Shown one piece after another: positions 50,294 to 59,193 of a DNA stretch of 64,000 nucleotides. Origin of the DNA: Pseudodonghicola flavimaris. GTDB taxonomy: Bacteria; Pseudomonadota; Alphaproteobacteria; Rhodobacterales; Rhodobacteraceae. Where the stretch lies: assembly GCF_030164425.1 (NCBI RefSeq), contig NZ_JASNJD010000001.1, forward strand, positions 434,001 to 498,000. Direction: 5' to 3'. The notes beneath the pieces were generated by a model. That model had not been told where the DNA came from. It did not search any database and saw nothing but the letters and a program-made list of their open reading frames with translations. Numbering within the stretch: the first letter of the stretch is position 1; the number at the start of each line of letters is the position of its first letter. Both the position numbers and the translations under genes were made by a program.

Positions 50294-51490
50294 ATGACTG
50301 TCATTGAAACCGATCCCATTGCCGTGCTCGCCGCGCGGCGCACGCCGCTGGGGGCCTTCATGGGCGCTCTGGCCCAGACCCCGGCCACCGCGCTGGGAAC
50401 CGCGGCGATCAGGGCCGCCCTTGCCGATGCCGGCCTGGGGGGCTCCGATGTGTCGGAGGTGCTGATGGGCTGCGTCCTGCCGGCCGGGCAGGGCCAGGCC
50501 CCGGCGCGACAGGCGGCGCGGGCCGCCGGGCTGGACGATGCGGTGGGCGCCACCACGATCAACAAGGTCTGCGGTTCGGGGATGAAGGCGGTAATGCTGG
50601 GCCACGACCTGATCCGCGCCGGCAGTGCCGGCATCGTCGTCGCTGGCGGCATGGAGGCGATGTCCTCCGCCCCCTTCCTGCTGCCGGAGATGCGCCGCGG
50701 CCGCAAGGCGGGCAGCGCCGAGGTGCTCGACCACATGATGAACGATGGGCTGGAGGACGCCTATGACCGTGGCCGGCCGATGGGTGCTTTCGGCGAGGCG
50801 ACGGCGGAGCGCTATCAGTTCACCCGCGCCGATCAGGACGCCTATGCCATCGAGACGCTGGAGCGGGCGCGGGCGGCGGTGACCTCCGGCGCCTTCGACG
50901 CGGAGACCACCCCGATCACCCTGACCACTCGCCGGGGCGCGGTGGAGATCGCCCGGGACGAGCGGCCGGAGCAGATCGACCCCGGGCGGATCCCGACCCT
51001 GCGCAGCGCCTTCGGAGCCGGCGGCACGATCACTGCGGCCAGTTCCTCGGCAAATGCCGATGGGGCGGCGGCGCTGGTGCTGGCGGCGCAGAGCCGGGCG
51101 GAGGCGGAAGGGGTGCCGGTTCTGGCGCGGATTCTGGGTCATGCCACCCATTCCCAGGATCCGGCCTGGTTTACCACCGCCCCGATCCCGGCGATCCGCA
51201 AGCTGCTGGATCAGGTCGGCTGGCAGGCGGAGGACGTCGATCTCTACGAAATCAACGAAGCCTTCGCGGTGGTCGCGATGGCGGCGGCCAAGGACATCGG
51301 CATCCCGCGTGACCGGCTGAACGTCAATGGCGGCGCCTGCGCGCTGGGGCATCCCATCGGCGCGACCGGGGCCCGGATCCTGGTCACCCTGATCCACGCG
51401 CTGCGGGCGCGCGGGCTGCGGCGCGGGATCGCCTGTCTCTGCATCGGTGGAGGTGAGGCCACGGCCATCGCGGTGGAGGTGCCGGCATGA
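50294..51490 (+). CDS. Acetyl-CoA acetyltransferase (thiolase)
   Basis: Condenses two acetyl-CoA or cleaves a 3-oxoacyl-CoA. The 398-residue thiolase has the nucleophilic Cys in [10 protein letters not shown] near 93, the NEAFA motif near 318, His in [16 protein letters not shown] near 350 and the second Cys in CLCIGGGEA near 383. Biosynthetic and degradative thiolases cannot be separated by eye. Its stop overlaps the thioesterase start by four bases. Confidence 0.94.
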   Translation: MTVIETDPIAVLAARRTPLGAFMGALAQTPATALGTAAIRAALADAGLGGSDVSEVLMGCVLPAGQGQAPARQAARAAGLDDAVGATTINKVCGSGMKAVMLGHDLIRAGSAGIVVAGGMEAMSSAPFLLPEMRRGRKAGSAEVLDHMMNDGLEDAYDRGRPMGAFGEATAERYQFTRADQDAYAIETLERARAAVTSGAFDAETTPITLTTRRGAVEIARDERPEQIDPGRIPTLRSAFGAGGTITAASSSANADGAAALVLAAQSRAEAEGVPVLARILGHATHSQDPAWFTTAPIPAIRKLLDQVGWQAEDVDLYEINEAFAVVAMAAAKDIGIPRDRLNVNGGACALGHPIGATGARILVTLIHALRARGLRRGIACLCIGGGEATAIAVEVPA

Positions 51491-51996
51491 CCGACCAGAC
51501 CCCGATTGCCGCCGAGATCCCGATGCCGGAACTGCGCTTCGGTCTTGCCGATCCGAAACAGGCCGCCGGGATGAGCGGTCTGGAACAGATGCAGGCCGTG
51601 GTGGCAGGGCAGTTTCCGGCGCCGCCCATCGTCGCCGTGATGCATCAGTGGATCCATGAGATCGCCGAGGGGCGGATGGTGTTTCTCGGCAACCCGTCGG
51701 CGCAATATCTGAACCCGATGGGCCTGGTGCATGGCGGCTGGACCATGACGCTGCTGGATTCCGCCCTGGGCTGCGCGGTGCAGACGACGCTGGCGCCGGG
51801 GGAGACCTATGCCTCGCTTGGGACGGAAGTGAAATTCATCCGCCCCGTGCTGGCCGCCACCGGGCAGGTCCGCTGTCTGGCCGAGGTGCAGAGCCGGGGG
51901 CGCAACACCGCCACCGCCTCCGGCCGGGTCGAAGACCGCGAGGGGCGCATTCTCGCCACCGGCACCACCACCTGTTTCATCCGGCAGGTGGGCTGA
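51487..51996 (+). CDS. PaaI-type hotdog thioesterase
   Basis: A 169-residue hotdog-fold acyl-CoA thioesterase. [23 protein letters not shown] near 77-99 carries the HGG motif with the helix-start Asp, as in PaaI/YdiI enzymes. Coupled to the thiolase; together they may turn over a CoA ester, under TetR control. Substrate unknown. Confidence 0.85.
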   Translation: MTDQTPIAAEIPMPELRFGLADPKQAAGMSGLEQMQAVVAGQFPAPPIVAVMHQWIHEIAEGRMVFLGNPSAQYLNPMGLVHGGWTMTLLDSALGCAVQTTLAPGETYASLGTEVKFIRPVLAATGQVRCLAEVQSRGRNTATASGRVEDREGRILATGTTTCFIRQVG

Positions 51997-52053
51997 CAAC
52001 GGCGGACCCGCGGCGGCGCAGGGGTGTTGCCGCGTCTGGCCGTCAGGTCCGGC

Positions 52054-53700
52054 TCAGGCGGCCTGCGTGTGGCGCCGGCAATAGCAGGAGGCCCGGATCG
52101 GCACGGTGGCCCGGGCGATCGCCTGATCGAGCGGCATTTTCAGATGCCGGGCCTCAGTCAGGGCGCCGCGGCGGACCAGGCATTCGTGCAGGCCATGCAG
52201 GCTCCAGATATTGCGCGGGTGCTGGCAGGGCCGTGGCAGCGTATCGTCGAGCCCGAGATCGGCCCGATAGACGGCCTCGGCCTCGTCATAATGCTGCGCC
52301 TCCATCAATAGCGCGCCGAGCGCGTGCCGCGCGGGCTGCATCCAGCCCCAGGGTTCGTCATAGAGCAGGTTGTCGTCGAGCTCGACCGAGCGGCGCAGAT
52401 GGTCGAGCCCTTCCTCCTGCCGGCCGGCCTTGAAGGCGATTTCTCCGTCCATCATCGCCTCGCCGACCTGCAGCACATCTTCGGCGGTGTTGTTGAAGAC
52501 CATCCAGTCGTCGGGGATGCTCTGGCGGGCGGCGACCGCTTCGGCCCGGGCGGCGGCGGCCTCGACATGGCGGCCGAGATTGGCGAAGGCGATGGCGCGG
52601 GCCTGATGGATGGCGGCAGTTGTATAGCGGTAGAGAGCGGGATCGCCCGGCATCGGTTCGTCCAGAATGGCCTGCCACTGGCCAAAGCGGACCATGACGT
52701 GGATCTTCTTGCCATAGAAGCTCTCGAACAGCTCCGGCATGAAGCGCAGCACCTCTTCGGGCAGCATCTCCTTGAGCCGGTCGGAGGCGGCGAGGGCGAC
52801 CTCGGGCTGACCGAGGAACATCGCGCCGTAGGCTTCGAAATGCACGTTATGGATGCGGTAGACGGTATAGAAGTTCTGCGCGCCGGCGTGGGCCTCGTAC
52901 TTGCGGTCGATCTCCGCCGCCGCGCGGTTGCGGGTGACCACGTTGTGATAGTCGCCGCACAGCACGTCGATATGGGTCGCCATATGCACCAGATGGCCGC
53001 TGTCCGGCACGAGATCGGTCAGCCGGTCGCCGTGCCGCAGCGCCTTTTCCGGCGTTGGCGACATTTCCATCAGGTGGATGTACATGTGCAGAAGCCCGGG
53101 ATGGTCCCAGGCGCCGGGCAGATGGTCGAAGGCGGTTTCCAGCGCCGCTTGCGCCTCGCGGGTCGAGGCCCCCTCGCGCGGGGCGCCGGTCTGCAGATCC
53201 CAGAGCAGCCAGGGGGTCCTGTTCATCAGCGCCTCGGCAAAGAGCGCGACGACATCCAGATCCCCGGGATGGGCGGCATAGACCCGGCGCATCGCCTCCG
53301 AGAATCCGTCGTTCCAGGGGCCGTAATCCTCGATGCTGGGATCGTCGGGATAGCGCGCTGCGAGCGCCTCGATCAGATCGTTCTCCACCGGGCTGAGCTG
53401 GTCGCGCAGCGCCCTCGCCTGATCGAGTGCGCGATGCGCCCGGGCCAGTGTCTGCTGCCGTTCCTCCGCGTCGAAGAATTCCCAAGGCTTGTTGTAATTG
53501 GGCCCGATCGCATGGGCGAGGCCCCAGTGCGCCGCCCCGCAGGAGGGATCCGCCGCCGCCCCGGCTGCGAAGGCCTCGGCGGCGGCTTCGTGATTGTAGC
53601 CATAGAGCCAGATCAGCCCTTGGTCGAAATGCGCCTGCGTCTCCGGCACGGATGTTGTGATTGGACGTGAATAGCGGCCCAGATCGAAGGTCGGTGTCAT
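52054..53700 (-). CDS. Large TPR-like repeat protein
   Basis: A 548-residue, soluble, mostly helical protein with repeated TPR-like helix pairs (HFDQGLIWLYGYNHEAAAEAF near 24-44; later units near 375-420 and 430-480). HMYIHLMEM and HLVHMATHIDVLCGDYH near 200-255 are His-rich and conserved in this family and could bind metal or a partner. Function is unknown. It is divergent from the methyltransferase gene, with a 199-nt spacer holding a GCAACCG/CGGTTGC hairpin (53808-53827). Confidence 0.75.
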   Translation of the reverse strand: MTPTFDLGRYSRPITTSVPETQAHFDQGLIWLYGYNHEAAAEAFAAGAAADPSCGAAHWGLAHAIGPNYNKPWEFFDAEERQQTLARAHRALDQARALRDQLSPVENDLIEALAARYPDDPSIEDYGPWNDGFSEAMRRVYAAHPGDLDVVALFAEALMNRTPWLLWDLQTGAPREGASTREAQAALETAFDHLPGAWDHPGLLHMYIHLMEMSPTPEKALRHGDRLTDLVPDSGHLVHMATHIDVLCGDYHNVVTRNRAAAEIDRKYEAHAGAQNFYTVYRIHNVHFEAYGAMFLGQPEVALAASDRLKEMLPEEVLRFMPELFESFYGKKIHVMVRFGQWQAILDEPMPGDPALYRYTTAAIHQARAIAFANLGRHVEAAAARAEAVAARQSIPDDWMVFNNTAEDVLQVGEAMMDGEIAFKAGRQEEGLDHLRRSVELDDNLLYDEPWGWMQPARHALGALLMEAQHYDEAEAVYRADLGLDDTLPRPCQHPRNIWSLHGLHECLVRRGALTEARHLKMPLDQAIARATVPIRASCYCRRHTQAA

Positions 53701-53899
53701 CAGAAGTCCTCTCGTTTAGGGGCATGCAGCCGGCATGCTGGATGTTGCGGTCGCGAGGAGTCCCGGCGGAGAGTAACACATCCGGCGCTCAATATCGTCT
53801 GTGTTCCGCAACCGGTTCGGCGGTTGCCTTTCGGCGGCACGATCCCGATAGTGCGCGCACATTCTTTGGCGACATCTTGCAAGGCGAAGTGGAACGTTC

Positions 53900-55813
53900 A
53901 TGAAAGGGCAGGAAGGCGGCAGCTGGGATCGTCAGACCCATGAAAAGCTGTATGGTCAAAACCTGAATTCGGGGCTGGGAGATTTCATTGCCCGTCACGT
54001 GCAACCCAGGAACATGCTGGAATTCGGATCGGGGATCTGCGCGCTTGCCAAGTATGTCTCGGATCAGGTGCCGCTGGAGCCGTCCTATTGTCTGGAGCCC
54101 GATGTCGTGCTTGAGACGCCGCTGGACAACAACCTGAACCTTCTGAACGTCAACGTGCTCACCGATCCGCCCCCCCGGGTGCTGGATCAGCTGTTCGACA
54201 TGGTGCTGTCGATCGAGGTGGCGGAACATGTGCCGGCCGACCTGCATGAGGCGCTTTTCGATTTCCTGGTCGCCCGTGCCGGGCGGCTGATCGTCTTTTC
54301 CGCGGCCCGGCCCGGGCAGGGCGGACACGGCCATGTCGCCGAACGCCCGGAACTGGAATGGCGCGGGGAGTTCACCCGTCGCGGCTGCCGGTTCGATCCG
54401 CATCTGACCCTGCTGGCGCGGAACATGAGCAACCGGCGCAACATCAACCATCGCCGGAACCTTCAGGTGTTTCACGCGCCGGAGCGCTCCGCCGAACTGC
54501 TGGCGCTGGAGGAACGTGCGCGCCCCTATCTGCAGGATCTTCTGTCCATCGTGCTGCGGATGGGCAAGCAGTTCACCGGCAACCTGTTCTATGTCGCGCT
54601 CAAGGCGGCTTGTGCCGGCCGACCGGAACATTCGCTGCACTGGAAGCGGGAGAATCTGCGACGGCTCGCCGCCGATGCCGGGGAAATCCTCGAAGTGGGC
54701 TTTGCCGCGGGGCATTCGGCGCTGCTGATGCTGCTGGCCAATCCGACTTCGCGGCTAACGATCGTTGATCCGCTGGAATTCGTGCATACCCGCGCCTGTT
54801 TCAAATACCTCGACGCGATGTTCCCGGGGCGGCTTGAGCTGATCGAGGGATACTCCACCGATGTGCTGCCGAGGCTGCCGAAGGAGAAATATGATCTAGT
54901 CCATCTGGACGGGGGCAAGGAAAAGACCATCGCCGCGGATCTGGAGCTGCTGAGGCCGCTGGTCGCCCGGGATCATGTTCTCTGCATCGACGATACCCAG
55001 AACGCGGCGCTGAATGCGGAAGTGAACCGCTGGATCGCAGCCGGCCGGCTTGAGACCGGCGGGTTCGAAGAGATGATCGCTGCGTCGCATCGTGCCCGCT
55101 GGACCCACGCGATCGCGCGCTATGGTGTCGAGGAGCAGGACCGCAATGGCAAGGTTCTGGCTGAGATGCGGCGCATCTACGCGAGGGTGAACCATCCGTC
55201 GATCTATACTGATGGCAGCGCCGAGGGAGCCGGCCGCGCGGACTATCTGATCCGGGCGATGCGCGATGTCGAGGCGCAGGGGCTCAGCGGCGCCTTTGTC
55301 GAGGTCGGCGTCGCCGCTGGCCATTCGTGCGTGATCGCCGGGCTCTCCGCCTCGCGGCAGTTCCCCCGGGATTTCTATCTCTACGACACGTTTGCCGGGT
55401 TCCTTCCCGGCCTGCCCGATGAGGTCGATCTGAACGGGGTCGCCATCGGGGCCTATGATCTGCGCAAGTACAAGGCGGAGACCTGTTCGGCGCCGGAAGT
55501 GCGCAGCCGTGTGGAGGCTGCGGGAGTGGCGCCGGACCACCTCTTCCTGATCGAAGGGCCGGCGGAGCAGACGGTCCCCGGCATCGCGCCGGAGAAGATC
55601 GCCATCCTGCGGATCGATGCCGATCTCTTCGCGCCCACCGATGCGGCGCTGGCGCGGCTCTACGATCTGGTCGAACCGGGCGGCTATGTCATCATCGACG
55701 GCTACGGGCATTGGACCGGATGTGCGAGGGCGGTCGACGATTTCTTCGCGGCACGGGGCATGGCGACACCGGGCGAGAAGATCGACTACTCCTGCATCGG
55801 GTGGCGCAAATGA
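53900..55813 (+). CDS. Triple-domain SAM-dependent methyltransferase with TylF-like C-terminus
   Basis: A 637-residue protein with three Rossmann-like SAM-binding folds. Domain 1 (about 1-170): LEFGSGICALAKYV near 40-53, then SIEVAEHV. Domain 2 (about 245-400): GEILEVGFAAGHSALLML near 260-277, then YDLVHLDGGKE. Domain 3 (about 440-637): GAFVEVGVAAGHS near 464-476, YLYDTFAGF, LRIDADLF and YVIIDGYGHWTGC, the macrocin O-methyltransferase (TylF) pattern. In TylF-type enzymes the metal site uses a DD pair at IIDD; here it is DG. Domain 1 lacks the full GxGxG, so some domains may be non-catalytic. Overlaps the glycosyltransferase-like gene by four bases. A glycan or secondary-metabolite role is inferred. 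Confidence 0.8.
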   Translation: MKGQEGGSWDRQTHEKLYGQNLNSGLGDFIARHVQPRNMLEFGSGICALAKYVSDQVPLEPSYCLEPDVVLETPLDNNLNLLNVNVLTDPPPRVLDQLFDMVLSIEVAEHVPADLHEALFDFLVARAGRLIVFSAARPGQGGHGHVAERPELEWRGEFTRRGCRFDPHLTLLARNMSNRRNINHRRNLQVFHAPERSAELLALEERARPYLQDLLSIVLRMGKQFTGNLFYVALKAACAGRPEHSLHWKRENLRRLAADAGEILEVGFAAGHSALLMLLANPTSRLTIVDPLEFVHTRACFKYLDAMFPGRLELIEGYSTDVLPRLPKEKYDLVHLDGGKEKTIAADLELLRPLVARDHVLCIDDTQNAALNAEVNRWIAAGRLETGGFEEMIAASHRARWTHAIARYGVEEQDRNGKVLAEMRRIYARVNHPSIYTDGSAEGAGRADYLIRAMRDVEAQGLSGAFVEVGVAAGHSCVIAGLSASRQFPRDFYLYDTFAGFLPGLPDEVDLNGVAIGAYDLRKYKAETCSAPEVRSRVEAAGVAPDHLFLIEGPAEQTVPGIAPEKIAILRIDADLFAPTDAALARLYDLVEPGGYVIIDGYGHWTGCARAVDDFFAARGMATPGEKIDYSCIGWRK

Positions 55814-56634
55814 GCCTGATCATCGCCTTCGCCAATGCCGCCTATATCCCGGTGGCGCGCAACTGGCTGCTGGCCTTGCGGGCCATCGGGCTGGAGGATC
55901 AGGCCCGGCTGGTGACGCTGGACGAGGAGACCCGCGCCGCCTTTCCGCCGGAGCGGGTGTTGCACCGGCCCTATGCCGGCGACGGGCTTGAGGGGCTGTG
56001 GCTGCATCGCGTCGCCGTGTTCCGCGAACTGCTGCAGGGCGGCACCGGCTTCATCCACTCCGATGCGGACGCGGTCTGGCTGGCCGATCCGCGCCCGCAT
56101 CTCGCCGCCTGCGAGGCGGAGGCGGTGTTCTCGCAGGGGACGATCTGGCCGCCCGATGTGCATGACCGTCTGCGGCTGGTCCTGTGCTGCGGGTTCTTCA
56201 GCCTGGCGCCCAGCCCGCGGATCCTGAGCTTTATCGATCAGGTCGCCGCGCGGATCGAGGCCGATCAGGACGATCAGGCCGCGGTAAACCGCGTCGTCTC
56301 GGCGATGATCGACAGCTGGCAGATCGATGACCCCTACGACATCGCGTTCCGCGGCAAGACCTTTGTCGCCTCCCGCGCGCCGATCCGGGCGGTGCCCCGC
56401 GCTGGCCGTCAGGATGTCCCCTCGATCGCGGTGCTGCCGCATCACGCCTTTCCGCGGCTGGTCGAGCGGCTGGCGCCGGACATGGTCGTCGCCCATCCGG
56501 TCTCGGGCAAGACCTGCGACGAGAAACGCGTCTGTCTCTCCGGGTTGGGGATCTGGGACGCGCGCTCCGATCCCGACCCGCATTCGTCGGCTGAGCCGGA
56601 TCGGGAGGGCGGCGCTGGGCAGGGCGCCGCGTGA
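55810..56634 (+). CDS. Nucleotide-diphospho-sugar transferase-like protein
   Basis: A 274-residue GT-A-like protein of the nucleotide-diphospho-sugar transferase family. HSDADAVWL near 83-91 provides the DxD metal/nucleotide motif (Asp85, Asp87); LCCGFFSLAPSPRI near 127 and the C-terminal LPHHAFPRL follow the family. ATG at 55810 sits in ATGA with the methyltransferase stop; the longer open frame into that gene is not needed. Probably adds a sugar to a surface glycan or protein; acceptor unknown. Confidence 0.78.
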   Translation: MSLIIAFANAAYIPVARNWLLALRAIGLEDQARLVTLDEETRAAFPPERVLHRPYAGDGLEGLWLHRVAVFRELLQGGTGFIHSDADAVWLADPRPHLAACEAEAVFSQGTIWPPDVHDRLRLVLCCGFFSLAPSPRILSFIDQVAARIEADQDDQAAVNRVVSAMIDSWQIDDPYDIAFRGKTFVASRAPIRAVPRAGRQDVPSIAVLPHHAFPRLVERLAPDMVVAHPVSGKTCDEKRVCLSGLGIWDARSDPDPHSSAEPDREGGAGQGAA

Positions 56635-56692
56635 CATTCGCCTGGGTCCTGCCTAGGGTCGGCCCGGCGCAGACTCAGGTAAAGGGCTCAGG

Positions 56693-57985
56693 ATGTTCGA
56701 TCTTCTCATTCGCAACGCAACGCTTCCCGACGGGCGGAGTGGTCTCGATATCGCGGTCAGCGCCGGCAGGATCGCCGCGGTGGAGCCCGCCATCACCGCG
56801 GATGCGGCCGAGGTGATCGACGCCGGCGGCCTGCTGGTCAGCCCGCCCTTTGTCGATCCGCATTTCCACATGGATGCCACCCTGTCGCTGGGGCTGCCGC
56901 GGATGAATGTCTCCGGCACGCTGCTGGAGGGGATCGCGCTCTGGGGCGAGCTGCGTCCGACCCTGACCCGGGAGGCGCTGGTGGAGCGCGCCATCCGCTA
57001 TTGCGATCTGGCGGTGTCGAAGGGGCTTCTGGCGATCCGCAGCCATGTCGATGTCTCCGATCCCCGGCTGGTCACCGCCGAGGCGCTGCTGGAGGTGCGC
57101 GAGAAGGTGGCGCCTTATATCGACCTGCAGCTGGTCGCCTTTCCGCAGGACGGCTATTACCGCTGCCCTGAGGCGGAGGCGGCGCTGACCCGGGCGCTCG
57201 ACATGGGCGTCGATATCGTCGGCGGCATCCCGCATTTCGAACGCACCATGGAGGATGGCGCCCGGTCGGTCGCGGCGCTGTGCCGGATCGCGGCGGATCG
57301 CGGTCTGATGGTCGACATGCATTGCGACGAAAGCGACGATCCGATGTCGCGCCATGTCGAAACCCTGGCGGCGGAGACGGTGCGCTTCGGGCTGCAGGGC
57401 CGGGTGGCGGGATCGCATCTGACCTCGATGCATTCGATGGACAATTACTATGTCTCCAAGCTGATCCCGCTGATGGCGGAGGCCGATCTGCGGGTGATCC
57501 CCAATCCGCTGATCAACATCATGCTGCAGGGCCGGCACGACAGCTATCCCAAGCGGCGCGGCCACACCCGTATCCCGCAGTTGATGGAGGCGGGGCTGAC
57601 CGTCGGGTTCGGTCAGGACTGCGTGCTCGACCCCTGGTATTCGATGGGCACCGGCGATCTGCTCGATGTGGCGCATATGGCGCTGCATGTGACCCAGATG
57701 GGCTCGGGCGTCGACAAACGCGCGCTCTTCGATGCGGTGACGGTGAATTCGGCGAAGATCATGGGGCTTGAGGGCTATGGCATCGCGCCGGGTTGCAATG
57801 CCGATATGGTGATCCTGCAGGCCAAGGACCCGGCCGAGGCGATCCGGTTGCGCCCCAACCGCCTGAAGGTGATCCGTCGCGGCAAGGTGCTGGCGGAAAC
57901 CGCGCCGGAGGTCAGCCGGCTGGCGCTGGACGGCCGCCCGTCGACGGTGGATCCGGCGGATTATGCGCCGCGTCACGCGTCTTGA
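56693..57985 (+). CDS. Cytosine-deaminase-like amidohydrolase
   Basis: A 430-residue amidohydrolase clearly related to CodA: HFHMD at 57-61 (metal His57, His59), RSHVDVSD near 122, HCDES near 210-214, SHLTSMHS near 241 and the last metal Asp309. Where CodA reads GHDDVFDPW this protein reads GQDCVLDPW, so the His before and the gating Asp after the metal Asp are Gln308 and Cys310. The change lies beside the substrate-selecting position, and another aminated ring such as creatinine, isoguanine or a modified pyrimidine is possible. Start ATG is preceded by AAAGGG. Confidence 0.83.
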   Translation: MFDLLIRNATLPDGRSGLDIAVSAGRIAAVEPAITADAAEVIDAGGLLVSPPFVDPHFHMDATLSLGLPRMNVSGTLLEGIALWGELRPTLTREALVERAIRYCDLAVSKGLLAIRSHVDVSDPRLVTAEALLEVREKVAPYIDLQLVAFPQDGYYRCPEAEAALTRALDMGVDIVGGIPHFERTMEDGARSVAALCRIAADRGLMVDMHCDESDDPMSRHVETLAAETVRFGLQGRVAGSHLTSMHSMDNYYVSKLIPLMAEADLRVIPNPLINIMLQGRHDSYPKRRGHTRIPQLMEAGLTVGFGQDCVLDPWYSMGTGDLLDVAHMALHVTQMGSGVDKRALFDAVTVNSAKIMGLEGYGIAPGCNADMVILQAKDPAEAIRLRPNRLKVIRRGKVLAETAPEVSRLALDGRPSTVDPADYAPRHAS

Positions 57986-57996
57986 CTATTTGGTCA
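57983..57996. promoter_or_regulatory. Dyad upstream of the BMP transporter operon
   Basis: TGACTA-TT-TGGTCA at 57983-57996 is an inverted repeat of TGACYA half-sites, overlapping the stop codon of the amidohydrolase. It lies 165 nt before the BMP gene. The form is typical of GntR-class regulators, but no regulator gene is nearby. Confidence 0.4.
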
Positions 57997-58160
57997 GAAA
58001 TCGCCCATTTCGGCGGCAGAACGCGGCCCGGAGCCTGAGCCTCGGCCATGGCCGCCCTTGACAGGGCGGCCGCGCTGCGCGCCGACTGACAGCACTGCCG
58101 CCTCGCGGCGATAACAATGCGCCCGGCACAGAGGGATCGGGCCGAAACGGGAGACATGCC

Positions 58161-59150
58161 ATGACACGTATTCTGATGAACCGCCGCCGCCTTCTGGGCA
58201 CCGGCGCGGCGCTCGGCGCCTCGACGCTCTTCGCTCCGGGGCTGCGGGCGCAGGCGGCTCCGGTCAAGGTGGCCGGCATCCACGCCTCGCCGGTGGAGAA
58301 CGCCTGGAACTCGGTCCTGCATGCGGCGATGCTGGCCGCCGATGAAGAGGGGGTGATCGAATATACCTTCTCCGAAGGGGTGTCAGGTACCGACTATCCC
58401 CGCGCCATGCGCGAATATGCCGAGGCCGGCAACGTGCTGATCGTCGGCGAATCCTACGCGGTGGAACGCGAGGCGCGCACCGTCGCCGCCGATTACCCCG
58501 ACACCGCCTTCCTGATGGGCTCCTCCGGCGAAGCCTCGGGCGACAACTTCGGCGTCTACGGCACCTGGAACTGGGAGGCTGCCTATCTCTGCGGCATGCT
58601 GGCCGGCGCCATGACCGAGACCGGCACCGTTGGCTCGGTCGGCGCGATCCCGATCCCCGAGGTCAACATGCTGATCAACGGTTTTGCCGAGGGCGTGAAG
58701 GCGGTGAACCCGGAGGCCAAGCATCTGGTCAGCTTCATCGGCACCTTCTTCGATCCGCCGAAAGCGCGCGAGGCCGGTCTGGCCCAGATCGACAGCGGCG
58801 CCGATATCCTCTTCGGCGAACGCATCGGTACCGCCGATGCGGCGCAGGAGCGTGGCATCAAGGCGATCGGTTCGCTGATCGACTATACCCCGCGCTACCC
58901 GGAGACCGTCTTTGCCAATGCCATGTGGTCGTTCCGGCCGCTGCTGGACGCGGCGCTGGCCGATGCCACTTCGGGCAAGCCGGTGGGCAAGAATTACACG
59001 CCGCTCAGCCTGATGAAGGATGGCGGCAGCGACATCAAATACGTGGAAGGCGCCGCCCCCGAGGCCGCCGTCAAGGCGATGCTGGAAACCCGCGCCGCCA
59101 TTATGGCGGGCGAGTTCGAAGTGCCGCGCAACTTCGCCGAGCCGGCCTGA
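58161..59150 (+). CDS. BMP-family ABC transporter substrate-binding protein
   Basis: A 329-residue periplasmic binding protein of the BMP/Med (PnrA) family, which binds nucleosides or related bases. The N-terminus MNRRRLLGTG gives a twin-arginine-like signal; the mature part begins near AAPVKVAGI. Conserved parts include SYAVEREARTVAADYPDTAF and FGERIGTADAAQERG. First gene of the ABC operon, with GGGAGAC before the ATG. Confidence 0.88.
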   Translation: MTRILMNRRRLLGTGAALGASTLFAPGLRAQAAPVKVAGIHASPVENAWNSVLHAAMLAADEEGVIEYTFSEGVSGTDYPRAMREYAEAGNVLIVGESYAVEREARTVAADYPDTAFLMGSSGEASGDNFGVYGTWNWEAAYLCGMLAGAMTETGTVGSVGAIPIPEVNMLINGFAEGVKAVNPEAKHLVSFIGTFFDPPKAREAGLAQIDSGADILFGERIGTADAAQERGIKAIGSLIDYTPRYPETVFANAMWSFRPLLDAALADATSGKPVGKNYTPLSLMKDGGSDIKYVEGAAPEAAVKAMLETRAAIMAGEFEVPRNFAEPA

Positions 59151-59193
59151 TCCGGTGTCCGACATCATCGTGCCGCGCGTTTCGGCGCGCGGC

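Noticed and set aside
53661-53903. Small plus-strand frame between the TPR and methyltransferase genes
   Set aside because: It overlaps the divergent gene start and the spacer hairpin and lacks a ribosome-binding site.
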